64,000 nucleotides of DNA from an uncultured Cardiobacterium sp. (GTDB lineage: Bacteria; Pseudomonadota; Gammaproteobacteria; Cardiobacteriales; Cardiobacteriaceae). The notes beneath the pieces are model-generated. The model was given only the letters and a program-made list of their open reading frames with translations, was not told the origin of the DNA and did not search any database. Location: positions 57,195-121,194 of the forward strand of contig NZ_CALIZP010000071.1 in assembly GCF_938028825.1 (NCBI RefSeq), written 5' to 3'. Made by a program: the position numbers and the translations under genes. This document shows, in pieces, positions 1 through 8,183 of the stretch (its first letter is position 1; every line of letters begins with the position of its first letter).

Positions 1-2657
1 TATCCCTTCAAAGTTTCAATATCTTGCGCCAGTGTGCCGTATGTAGCCAGAATCACCTCATAATCCGCAAAGTGTTCGATATATTGCTGCCTGCCTTGTC
101 CGGTAAAATCCAGCAGTTTCAATCCGGGGCAAAATTTCATGATTTCAGCCTGCCAGTTAAAGACCAGCGAAGTGGGGGCAACAATCAAACTGGGGCGGTC
201 AGGTTTCTGTGTTGTTTTCAGATAGTGCAGGAAGGCTATGGTTTGCAGGGTCTTGCCGAGACCCATATCATCGGCGAGGCAGCCGCCTAGGCGGTTTTCA
301 TGCAGGAAGGCCAGCCAGTTGAGACCGTATTGCTGATAAGGGCGCAACGTTGCTTTCAGGCCTTTGGCGAGCTTGATATCCGGCTGCGCCGACAAATGTT
401 GCAGGCGCTGTTTGCGCTGATACAGATCCGCCAGAAACGCCGGCTTGTTCTCCAGACTTTCATACAGTTCGTCGATAATGCCGAATTGAAAATTGGAAAT
501 GCGCACACGGTCTTTCTTGATCTCCCCCGCCTTGAAATAATGGGCGAAACGGTTGACCCATTCTTCCGGCAACATACCGATAGTGCCGTCATTCAGTTCA
601 ATGTAGTTTTGCTTCTTCAAAAAGGCTTTTTGTACATCTTTCAGGCTGACTACCTGATCGCCGTAGGAAATTTCAATATTGAGGTCGAACCAGTCAATGC
701 CGGATTCCACATGAACAGACAGATGGGGTTTGTGCAAATTGTACTGGAACGATTTCAGCTCTTGCGCTCCCAATAAGGAAATATCCATTTCTTTCAGGCG
801 GGCAGCAAAATCAATAAACCAGAAATTCTCGATTAATTGCTCAGGTGCCAGCACATAAGCACCTTGTGCATGCTGGAAATCAGGGTGCAGACTTTCAAAA
901 GCATCAAGAAACTCTCGCTCCGCTTCCTCATTGCGTTTATTGTGATGAAAGCGGCCCTCCTCATCCAGATGCAGGCGCAAGGCCCGGCTATGTACGGGAA
1001 TCAACTGATCGGCATATTGTGCGGCGGGACGGAACAGCACGGCACCATCCTGCTCGCTGACATACACTTGCCGGGTAAAAGTCAAATCCCCGGCAGAAGG
1101 ATTCTTGTGTTCGATAAAGTCTTTGCTCTTGATTTCGTAACGCTCGGACAAGGGCGATAGAATCATGGATTGTAATTGGCCGACATTTTTCTTGATAACA
1201 GCCATGCTGGGTTGCGCCACACTGCGCAGCACATCGCATGCCGTTTGTACATCAGGATAAAGCACACTTTCGGGCTGGCGATAAATAAAGAACGGGGTAA
1301 CGCTCTTTTCCAGCATTTTGGGTTGATAAGATTTCTTACCTATTTTGATACGGCTTTCCATGCGATATACTAAATCATCATCCTTGAAGTGATATTCCAG
1401 TCCGGCTTTTTCCGAGCCGATAACCATCGGGATGAGACTCTTGCGCGTATAGCCCATATGATATTTGGTCGCCGTATGGGTAAACAGGGGTAAATCGGGG
1501 AATTTGTTCAGGAGCTTGTTGAAGAGATTAACAATGTCCGCAACAGCGTCCGTTTTTCCCTGAGCCAAAAATGCTTCATAGCGGCGGGATAAGCGGCGCA
1601 CAATTGCCCAGATTTCTTGGGTTTCCGATGGCAAGCCTTCGGCAAGCAGGACTTCTTCAAAATTGTATGGATTGACCTCACGAAAATTGGTGGCAAGTTC
1701 GCCTTTTTTATTATATTTGCCAACCAACAGGTTAAGATCGTAAATTCTGTCGCTATCCGGATCGATATTAAAGACCAGTGCCGGGCCATATTTTCTTTCC
1801 GCCTTTTCAACCATGTTTTCAGGGACAGTTGCGACGCGGGCAAGCGTAAAGTCCGCCGGCAACAGATCAGGTACTTTGCATTTGACACTTAATCCCTGAG
1901 CCTCCATTGTAAAATCAAAGAATGCCTGGTAATCATCTTCCAGTGTCAGGTTATAGGCTTTGAGAAATCCGGCAATTTTACGTTCGCGATAATCATCGCT
2001 CAGGCAGTCGTCACCCAGATACCTCCGGGCGAAATTAATCGCCTGCAATTGGTGGAAACAGTATTGCCTGTATTGTTTCCTGTTACAGTCGCAGGTCAAC
2101 GTGACTTCTTGTCCTGTGCTGTCTTTTTGCAGCCCGACATGACAACCGTTATTTCCCCGGTTATAGAAGTCGTTTACTGCGATTTCCCATGCACCGGGCG
2201 CAAAGGAATGCACCGCACAGCGGTCATCACGCGTGTCGATATGATGCAAACGAAAGTCTTCCACGATGGCGGCAAAGTCGATGCGAGCATCTGTTACCAG
2301 TGGATAATGCAGCAGCGAAGCGGTGGCGTTATTTGTTGATACTGTGGGTGAGGTCAAAATGCCGACTCCTCCGTTGGCATAATCCGACATGATTTGCAGT
2401 TGGCGCAATGCGGAGACGATATGCTTGCAAATACCGCCATAATCATAAGGGCAGGTGCAGGATGCGGATAGTGGTTTTTTATCGTTAAAGGTAATGACCT
2501 GTTCATAAGTTGCTCCATATGAGCCCCGATAAGAGAATCTTGCTGTATTTTCGTCTTCATCAATCAGTTTGGAGGTGTATTGACTGGCCTTTTTGATACT
2601 TTTTAGCCCGGCTTTTTTCGAAATAAATAATTTGATCGCTTCGTATGGCGGATACAT
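1..2657 (-). CDS. SWIM zinc-finger / SNF2-family helicase, N-terminal part (runs off left edge)
   Basis: An open frame from an ATG at 2657 to the window edge encodes 885 residues without a stop. Residues 67-79 form a SWIM-type finger (CTC...ICKH, Cys-x-Cys...Cys-x-His). A second CxC...CxH set lies at about 189-202 (CDC...CFH). Helicase motif I is DDMGLGKT at about 796-803, followed by a typical Ia region (LIVAPTSLVFNW). Motif II and the C-terminal helicase lobe lie beyond the left edge. The family consists of DNA-dependent ATPases that remodel protein-DNA complexes; the bacterial role (repair or transcription recycling, as for RapA relatives) is not fixed by sequence. The start is provisional: no strong ribosome-binding site precedes it, though a TATATAA-like stretch lies just upstream. 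Confidence 0.88.
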   Translation of the reverse strand, partial: MYPPYEAIKLFISKKAGLKSIKKASQYTSKLIDEDENTARFSYRGSYGATYEQVITFNDKKPLSASCTCPYDYGGICKHIVSALRQLQIMSDYANGGVGILTSPTVSTNNATASLLHYPLVTDARIDFAAIVEDFRLHHIDTRDDRCAVHSFAPGAWEIAVNDFYNRGNNGCHVGLQKDSTGQEVTLTCDCNRKQYRQYCFHQLQAINFARRYLGDDCLSDDYRERKIAGFLKAYNLTLEDDYQAFFDFTMEAQGLSVKCKVPDLLPADFTLARVATVPENMVEKAERKYGPALVFNIDPDSDRIYDLNLLVGKYNKKGELATNFREVNPYNFEEVLLAEGLPSETQEIWAIVRRLSRRYEAFLAQGKTDAVADIVNLFNKLLNKFPDLPLFTHTATKYHMGYTRKSLIPMVIGSEKAGLEYHFKDDDLVYRMESRIKIGKKSYQPKMLEKSVTPFFIYRQPESVLYPDVQTACDVLRSVAQPSMAVIKKNVGQLQSMILSPLSERYEIKSKDFIEHKNPSAGDLTFTRQVYVSEQDGAVLFRPAAQYADQLIPVHSRALRLHLDEEGRFHHNKRNEEAEREFLDAFESLHPDFQHAQGAYVLAPEQLIENFWFIDFAARLKEMDISLLGAQELKSFQYNLHKPHLSVHVESGIDWFDLNIEISYGDQVVSLKDVQKAFLKKQNYIELNDGTIGMLPEEWVNRFAHYFKAGEIKKDRVRISNFQFGIIDELYESLENKPAFLADLYQRKQRLQHLSAQPDIKLAKGLKATLRPYQQYGLNWLAFLHENRLGGCLADDMGLGKTLQTIAFLHYLKTTQKPDRPSLIVAPTSLVFNWQAEIMKFCPGLKLLDFTGQGRQQYIEHFADYEVILATYGTLAQDIETLKG

Positions 2658-2902
2658 GATTTTTCTGAAAAAAAATTTATATAGCGGCAACCGGTGTGTT
2701 TCCGGGCAAATATCCGAGATGACTGTCCTGTCCGGGTTGCCCACGTACTCAGCCTGTTTCCTGGAATGGGTATCAGGGTCTGTTGGCCTTCGGTTTGCGC
2801 AGCGGATTTCTGCGACAAGAGCGGCAGATGCCGGATTTTGCCCGACACGCCGCCGCCGAGTGTCAACAAACCCTGATGGTGGTCATATGGATGGTGTGGC
2901 CG

Positions 2903-3385
2903 TCAGGCTTCGTAACGCACCGCGATGATTTCCAGCGTTTTGCGCCCGCCGGGGATGGCGACTTCCACCGTCTCGCCCTCTTCTTTGCCGAGCAGGGCGC
3001 GGGCGATGGGCGAGGTGTTGGAAAGCAGGCCGCTTTTGATGTCCGCTTCGTCTTCGCCGACAATTTTATAGGTCATTGCTTCGCCGCTGTCGGCATCTTC
3101 GAGTTCGACGGTGGTGCCGAAAACGACTTTGCCGTTGCGCGGCAGACTGGCCACGTCGATGACGTGCGCGTTGCTCAGTTTGTGTTCGAGTTCGCGGATG
3201 CGCCCTTCGATGAATCCCTGCTGCTCGCGCGCGGCGTGGTACTCGGCATTTTCTTTCAGGTCGCCGTGTTCGCGCGCTTCGGCGATGGCTTCGATGACAC
3301 GCGGGCGGTCTTCGCTTTTCAGTTTTTCAAGTTCGGCGCGCAATGCCTGCTCGCCTTTTTTGGTCATGGGGATTTTGGCAACCAT
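2903..3385 (-). CDS. greA: Transcription elongation factor GreA
   Basis: This 160-residue protein matches GreA in length and layout. An N-terminal antiparallel coiled coil (about 1-75) carries the acidic tip region with motif [15 protein letters not shown]. The C-terminal FKBP-like globular domain contains KIVGEDEAD and ends near [15 protein letters not shown] sequence ([15 protein letters not shown]). GreA inserts its coiled coil into the RNA polymerase secondary channel and stimulates cleavage of backtracked RNA. It is a single gene with a 181-base gap to its upstream neighbour, where a terminator hairpin sits, so it is probably transcribed on its own. Confidence 0.97.
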   Translation of the reverse strand: MVAKIPMTKKGEQALRAELEKLKSEDRPRVIEAIAEAREHGDLKENAEYHAAREQQGFIEGRIRELEHKLSNAHVIDVASLPRNGKVVFGTTVELEDADSGEAMTYKIVGEDEADIKSGLLSNTSPIARALLGKEEGETVEVAIPGGRKTLEIIAVRYEA

Positions 3386-3487
3386 GGTTTCCTCTGTTGT
3401 GCAAGGGTTAAAGGCCGGATGTTCTCACGCCTCACCGCAGCGGTACTGCGGCGAGGCGAAAAAATCATGCGGCGGGGTGATATAAGA

Positions 3488-3513
3488 AAAAGCCTTGCGA
3501 CTGCAAGGCTTTT
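3488..3513 (-). terminator. Rho-independent terminator downstream of the 178-residue gene
   Basis: Perfect stem AAAAGCCTTGC / GCAAGGCTTTT with a four-base loop. Read on the minus strand it continues into TTTTTCTTAT. It separates the upstream unknown gene from greA. Confidence 0.8.
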
Positions 3514-3566
3514 GGTGCGGTGTATTTTACTGGATTACGCGCTCTTCTGCCTGCTGTTTTCCCACA

Positions 3567-4103
3567 TTAGAATAATGCCTCGTCGTTGCCGCGCTTGCCC
3601 TGTTTCGGATGACGGAACAGCCGGCCCTTGATGCGTTTGCGCTCGCTGCCGTTGTGCATCCGCGCTTTCCAGGCGAGCATGACTTTCTGCCGCAGGTTTT
3701 CCTGCGAGGCCGCCATTTCGCTGACGATACCGATGCCGGAATCAATGCTTGCCTGACGCAGATCGTTGCAGAGTTCGTTCAGGACGGGGTTGTCCTCGAC
3801 AATGGCATTGATGTCGCTTGCCATGACCGGCTCTTTGCCATAGAAGAGGCGGGCGGCGTTGATGTAGGCCAGCATTTCGTACATAACATCCGCACAGGCG
3901 AAGAAGCTGTCTTGCAGCGCCTCACTGCGCGCTTTCTGTTCCAGATAGCGGCGGTAGAGTTTGTCGTATTCCGCCTGGGTGTAAACGGCTTCCCGCTGCT
4001 CTTCCGCCGCAGCGGCGGCCTGCACCACCACGGCGGGGTCGATGTCCTGCTGGAGCAGTTGCCAGGCAGGGACGAGCGGGTTGTCAATCTCCGGTTCTTG
4101 CAT
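3567..4103 (-). CDS. Hypothetical soluble protein, 178 residues
   Basis: I do not recognise this family. The protein is hydrophilic and Ala/Glu-rich. A helical central part contains a Tyr/Met-rich stretch (DVMYEMLAYINAARLFYG, about 90-107), and the tail is strongly basic (KRIKGRLFRHPKQGKRGN). No signal peptide or membrane segment is visible. It lies 35 bases downstream of the AGCS symporter gene on the same strand and is followed by a good terminator, so it is probably the last gene of a two-gene operon. No clear ribosome-binding site precedes the ATG, so the start is provisional. Confidence 0.65.
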   Translation of the reverse strand: MQEPEIDNPLVPAWQLLQQDIDPAVVVQAAAAAEEQREAVYTQAEYDKLYRRYLEQKARSEALQDSFFACADVMYEMLAYINAARLFYGKEPVMASDINAIVEDNPVLNELCNDLRQASIDSGIGIVSEMAASQENLRQKVMLAWKARMHNGSERKRIKGRLFRHPKQGKRGNDEALF

Positions 4104-4138
4104 GGATTTCGTGTTTTTTTGTTAATGCGGGATGCGCA

Positions 4139-5746
4139 TTATAGTCCGCCTTGCGGCGTTTGCGGCGCTTCTTCTTGCGCCTTGTCTGCCGCCGCCTGCT
4201 GCCGCAGTTTGTCTTCCCAGAAGGTCGCGCCCTTGATGCCGAGCGCCTGCGGGTCGAAGGTATAAACGGGCAGGTTGGCTTTCTGCTGCCGCTCGTAATC
4301 GTAGAGGGCGACGATGGTCGGACGGCCAACGGTGAGGAAGATGATGAGCATGCCGATGATATTCAGCCAGGTGGTCATACCGACGCCGATTTCGCCGATA
4401 TTCCAGATATAGCCCGCGCTGTTGATGGAACCGTAGCCCACCGCCAGCATCGCGCTTATTTTGACGATCAGGGTGGCGTTGCGGCGCAGCCCCAGCTTGT
4501 GCGCGAGGTAGATGATGTTGGTCTCGGCGATGTAGTAATAGGCGAGGATGGTGGTGAAGGCGAAGAAGAAGGTCGCAACGGCCACCAGCACCGGCCCGGT
4601 GGCACCAAAGACGCTGTGCATCGCTTCCTGGGTGAACGCGGTGGTGTTCGGGTCAATATGCTTCACTGCACCGGCGGCATCGTGCAGATAGGCGACGACG
4701 TATTGCGTTTGCGCACCGGCGAAGGTTTCGTTGGCGACGACGTTGTACTGCCCGGTGGTGAGGATAATCAGCGCGGTCGCAGAACACACCAGGAGCGTGG
4801 TGATATAGACGGAGAACGCCTGAATCAGCCCCTGCTGCACCGGGTGTTCGACATCGGCGGCGGCGGCGGGGTGCGCACCGGTACCCTGCCCTGCTTCGTT
4901 GGAATAAATGCCGCGCTTCACGCCCCAGCCGATGGCCGCGCCGAAGCCCGCTTGAGCGGTAAAGGCGTCGCCGATAATCAGGCCGATCAGGTGCGGTATC
5001 TGGGTGAAATTGAGGACGAGGATCAGCAGGGCGAGGCCGATGTAACCGAGCGCCATGAACGGCACCACCACTTCGGCGAAGTTGGCGATGCGCTTGATGC
5101 CGCCGAAGATGATGAAACCAAGCAGCACCAGGATGAAGGCGGTGGCGGTAAGGCGGTAGATGCCGATTTCGCCGGCAATGCCGCTGTTGACGGGCGTCCC
5201 TTCACCAAGCACCTGCACCACCGCGTTGGTCATGCCGTTTGCCTGCGGGCCGAGCAGGAAGATGCCGCAGGAAATCACGGCGGCGACGGCGAAGAGGATA
5301 CCGTACCACTTCCAGCCGAGGCAGCGCTCGAAATAATAAGCGGGGCCGCCGATATGCTGGCCGGTGGCGGGGTCACGCGTCTTGTAAATCTGCGCCAGGG
5401 TGGATTCGACATAAGCGGTCGCCGCGCCGAAGAAGGCGCCGAGCCACATCCAGAACACCGCGCCGGGTCCGCCGAAACCGATGGCGGCGGCAACACCGGC
5501 GATATTGCCGATACCGACCCGCCCGGAGAGCGACACCGTCATCGCCTGAAACGAAGAAATCCCGTGTTCGGACTGCCCGCCCGATCTCAGCAGCAGGCGG
5601 CACATCTCACCGAGATGGCGCACCTGCACGAAGCGGGTCATGATGGAATAAAACAGCCCGACGGCCAGAATCAGCCAGATAAAGCCGGGGTTCCAGATAA
5701 TACCGTTCAACCAGGAAACGGCGGATTCAAGGGAAGAAGCGTGCAT
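4139..5746 (-). CDS. AGCS-family sodium:alanine (amino acid) symporter
   Basis: The 535-residue polytopic membrane protein has about ten or eleven hydrophobic segments and the family signatures SLSGRVGIGNIAGVAAAIGF, GGPAYYFE and NEAGQGTGAHPAAAA. AGCS carriers import alanine, glycine or sometimes glutamine with Na+ across the inner membrane. The frame stays open upstream to another ATG at 5818, but the ATG at 5746 is preceded by GAGAGG at good spacing and gives the expected N-terminus, so it is preferred. The C-terminus is a short Gln/Glu/Pro-rich tail. Substrate cannot be read from sequence. Confidence 0.93.
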   Translation of the reverse strand: MHASSLESAVSWLNGIIWNPGFIWLILAVGLFYSIMTRFVQVRHLGEMCRLLLRSGGQSEHGISSFQAMTVSLSGRVGIGNIAGVAAAIGFGGPGAVFWMWLGAFFGAATAYVESTLAQIYKTRDPATGQHIGGPAYYFERCLGWKWYGILFAVAAVISCGIFLLGPQANGMTNAVVQVLGEGTPVNSGIAGEIGIYRLTATAFILVLLGFIIFGGIKRIANFAEVVVPFMALGYIGLALLILVLNFTQIPHLIGLIIGDAFTAQAGFGAAIGWGVKRGIYSNEAGQGTGAHPAAAADVEHPVQQGLIQAFSVYITTLLVCSATALIILTTGQYNVVANETFAGAQTQYVVAYLHDAAGAVKHIDPNTTAFTQEAMHSVFGATGPVLVAVATFFFAFTTILAYYYIAETNIIYLAHKLGLRRNATLIVKISAMLAVGYGSINSAGYIWNIGEIGVGMTTWLNIIGMLIIFLTVGRPTIVALYDYERQQKANLPVYTFDPQALGIKGATFWEDKLRQQAAADKAQEEAPQTPQGGL

Positions 5747-5912
5747 GATAAATACCTCTCGGATGATTCCCCGCGACGTGCGGTAACTCAATCTAACACA
5801 GAATGAACGAATATCCACAATGTTTGGGACGATAAGAAACGGCCGCCTTGCCGCCTGCGAAGACAGCCGTTGTTTAAGATAGCGTTACCGTTTCCCCCAA
5901 CCTTCCGGCGAC

Positions 5913-6350
5913 ATGAACGATTACGAATCCCTCGCTCTCACCGCTCTGCGCAACGCCATCCGCTCCCTGCAAGAAGCGGTGGACATCGCGGGCGATCACG
6001 ATTTCATGACACAACAGACCCCGCCCGTGCAACGCACCCTGACCGCCGGGCTCATCCAGAACTTCGAGTTCACCTACGAAATCGCCGTCAAGCTCCTGCG
6101 GCGACGACTGGAACGCGACGCCGACAGCCCGGAAGAAATCGATGCCGGCAATTTTCGCGAACTGCTGCGCACCGCCGGCGAAAAAGGTCTGCTGGCAGAC
6201 GTGGCGGCCTGGTTCGCCCACCGCAAAATGCGCAATATCACCCCGCATACCTACCGGCAAGAAAAAGCCGGGCAGGTTTGCCGCCATATACCCACCTTCC
6301 TTGCCGATGCTTACCGGCTCTTGCAGCAACTGGAAGCACGCAATGCCTGA
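5913..6350 (+). CDS. Nucleotidyltransferase substrate-binding (HEPN-like, HI0074-type) protein
   Basis: This 145-residue all-helical protein has the features of the HI0074 / NTase substrate-binding family: LxxAIRSLQEAV near the start, QNFEFTYEIAVKLLRR at about 50-65, and a distal NITPHTY..EKAGQV segment. It overlaps the next gene by 8 bases. Pairs of this kind (HEPN-like plus minimal nucleotidyltransferase) form complexes, and some act as toxin-antitoxin modules in which the MNT partner AMPylates the HEPN partner. Whether this pair is toxic is inference. The RxxxxH HEPN RNase motif is not obvious, which fits the substrate-binding subfamily better than a HepT RNase. Confidence 0.85.
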   Translation: MNDYESLALTALRNAIRSLQEAVDIAGDHDFMTQQTPPVQRTLTAGLIQNFEFTYEIAVKLLRRRLERDADSPEEIDAGNFRELLRTAGEKGLLADVAAWFAHRKMRNITPHTYRQEKAGQVCRHIPTFLADAYRLLQQLEARNA

Positions 6351-6657
6351 ACCCGCCCTCGATATCCGCCCCGAGCACCTGCGCATCGTGCAAGACATCC
6401 TGCAAGCACACATCCCGCAGCACACCGTCCGGGCATTTGGCAGCCGCGTCAAGCAGCGGGCCAAACGCTATTCCGATCTCGACCTTGCCATCATCACGGA
6501 CACCCCGCTGCCGCTTCCCGTGCAGGCTGCTTTGGTTGACGCATTCAGCGAATCCGACCTGCTGTGGAAAGTCGATATCGTTGATTGGGCGAGTACCCAT
6601 GCCGCCTTCCGCGACATCATCCGGCGGCAGCACATCATCCTGCAACAACCCGCCTGA
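6343..6657 (+). CDS. Minimal nucleotidyltransferase (MNT, HI0073-type)
   Basis: The 104-residue protein begins at an ATG inside the end of the HEPN-like gene (8-base overlap, so translation is probably coupled). It carries the nucleotidyltransferase fold signature FGSRVKQRAKRYSDLDLAI, which holds the catalytic GS and the DxD metal ligands (SDLDLA). The usual glycine after GSRxx is replaced by Gln, a small deviation in a loop. A further acidic residue lies in the KVDIVDW segment. It is the partner of the upstream HEPN-like protein. An ATG further upstream in the same frame would read through the partner gene and is rejected. Confidence 0.88.
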   Translation: MPEPALDIRPEHLRIVQDILQAHIPQHTVRAFGSRVKQRAKRYSDLDLAIITDTPLPLPVQAALVDAFSESDLLWKVDIVDWASTHAAFRDIIRRQHIILQQPA

Positions 6658-6675
6658 ACCCCGCCCGCCGCCGTA

Positions 6676-6703
6676 TTGACAGGCTACAAGCCCGCCTTAT
6701 ACT
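6676..6703 (+). promoter_or_regulatory. Sigma70-type promoter for hom
   Basis: A perfect -35 TTGACA (6676-6681), a 16-base spacer and -10 TATACT (6698-6703). It lies 38 bases before the GTG start, which supports that start over the upstream ATG at 6585. Confidence 0.72.
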
Positions 6704-6740
6704 GCGCCGCCTTACCCTATACGAAACAAGGCAGAACAAC

Positions 6741-8051
6741 GTGAAAACCGTGGCAATCGGCATCATCGGATACGGCACCGTCGGACAGGGCGTGGTCGAA
6801 GTCCTCGCCCGTAACGCGCATGAAATCGAACGGCGCAGCGGCTACCAGTTACAAGTCAAACGCGTCGCCAAGCGGAGCTGGCAAGGCATTGACACCACCG
6901 CCCTGCCCTTTGCCTGCGAAACCGACCCTTTTGCCATCGCCCGCGACCCGGACATCGGCATCGTCATCGAACTGGCTGGCGGCGAACACCCTGCCTTCGA
7001 ACTCATCAAAACCGCCCTCGAACACGGCAAACACGTCATCACTGCCAACAAAGCCCTCATCGCCCGCCATGGCGACACCCTCTTCGCTTTGGCCCGCGAA
7101 AAAGGACTGGACCTCACCTTTGAAGCGGCGGTGGCGGGCGGCATCCCCGTCATCAAAGTGCTGCGCGAAGGTATGAGCGGCAACGAAGTCAAACGCGTCG
7201 CCGGCATCATCAACGGCACCAGCAACTACATCCTGAGCGAAATGGCGCAGAAAGGGCGCGACTTCGCCGACGTGCTCAAAGAAGCGCAAGCGCTCGGTTA
7301 CGCCGAAGCCGACCCGTCCTTTGATATCAACGGCACCGACGCTGCGCACAAAATCACCATCCTCGCCTCGCTCGCCTTCGGCATCCCGCTGCAATTCGAC
7401 AGCGTCCACATCGAAGGCATTGATGCCCTCACCCCGGACGACATCCAGGACGCCGCCGAACTCGGCTACAGCATCAAACACCTCGGTCTCGCCGTGCGCC
7501 GCGATAACGGCGTGGAAATCCGCGTTCACCCGACCCTTGTGCCGCAAGACGCGCTGATTGCGAGCGTGAACGGCGTGATGAACGCCGTGCAAATCCAGGG
7601 CAACGCCATCGGCAACAGCCTTTACTACGGCCCCGGCGCGGGCAAACTGCCGACCGCCTCGGCGGTTGTCGCCGACCTCATCGACGTCGTGCGCGAGCTC
7701 AACCTCAAAGGCGAAGACCGCCTCGCCGAATTCGGCTACAGCCAGGTACTGGACCGCAACACCCTGCCCGTGCTGCCGTCCGAGGACTTCCATAGCGCCT
7801 ACTACCTGCGCCTGACCGTGGCCGACCGCGCCGGCGTTCTCGCCGACATCACCCGCATCCTCGCCGACAACGGCATCTCCATCAACTCCGTCAGCCAGAA
7901 AAACCGCCGCAAACACAACGGCCATATCCCGCTGGTGCTGCTCACGGAAAAAGTCCGCGAAGCCGGGATGAACACCGCCTGCGCCCAACTCGCCGCCCTG
8001 TCCGCCGTCTCCGGCGCTGTCAAACGCATCCGCGTCGAAAACTTCGAATAA
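6741..8051 (+). CDS. hom: Homoserine dehydrogenase
   Basis: The 436-residue protein catalyses NAD(P)H reduction of aspartate semialdehyde to homoserine in the threonine/methionine branch. Visible parts are the N-terminal Rossmann fold (GIIGYGTVGQGVVEVL), the ITANKALIA segment, the catalytic region with GIINGTSNYILSEM and GYAEADPSFDINGTDAAHK, and a C-terminal ACT domain (YYLRLTVADRAGVLADIT, about 350-430) for feedback regulation by threonine. It is the monofunctional type with no aspartokinase fused. The start is taken as the GTG at 6741, because the Rossmann motif follows directly and a good promoter lies just upstream. Confidence 0.96.
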   Translation: MKTVAIGIIGYGTVGQGVVEVLARNAHEIERRSGYQLQVKRVAKRSWQGIDTTALPFACETDPFAIARDPDIGIVIELAGGEHPAFELIKTALEHGKHVITANKALIARHGDTLFALAREKGLDLTFEAAVAGGIPVIKVLREGMSGNEVKRVAGIINGTSNYILSEMAQKGRDFADVLKEAQALGYAEADPSFDINGTDAAHKITILASLAFGIPLQFDSVHIEGIDALTPDDIQDAAELGYSIKHLGLAVRRDNGVEIRVHPTLVPQDALIASVNGVMNAVQIQGNAIGNSLYYGPGAGKLPTASAVVADLIDVVRELNLKGEDRLAEFGYSQVLDRNTLPVLPSEDFHSAYYLRLTVADRAGVLADITRILADNGISINSVSQKNRRKHNGHIPLVLLTEKVREAGMNTACAQLAALSAVSGAVKRIRVENFE

Positions 8052-8065
8052 CACAAAACCTTCCC

Positions 8066-8085
8066 TTCCCCCGCTTGCGGGGGAA
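8066..8085 (+). terminator. Hairpin after hom, part of a dispersed GC repeat
   Basis: A nine-base-pair stem TTCCCCCGC / GCGGGGGAA with a TT loop lies 14 bases after the hom stop codon. There is no T-run, so termination is uncertain. Nearly the same hairpin recurs at 17058 and 27364. Confidence 0.45.
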
Positions 8086-8183
8086 ATGGCGTAGGGCGAT
8101 GGGGGCTTACTGCCCTCGCCTGCCATCACCTACGCCTAACGACCACATTCGCCTCGCGCTGAAAAGACCACAGCACACACCCC

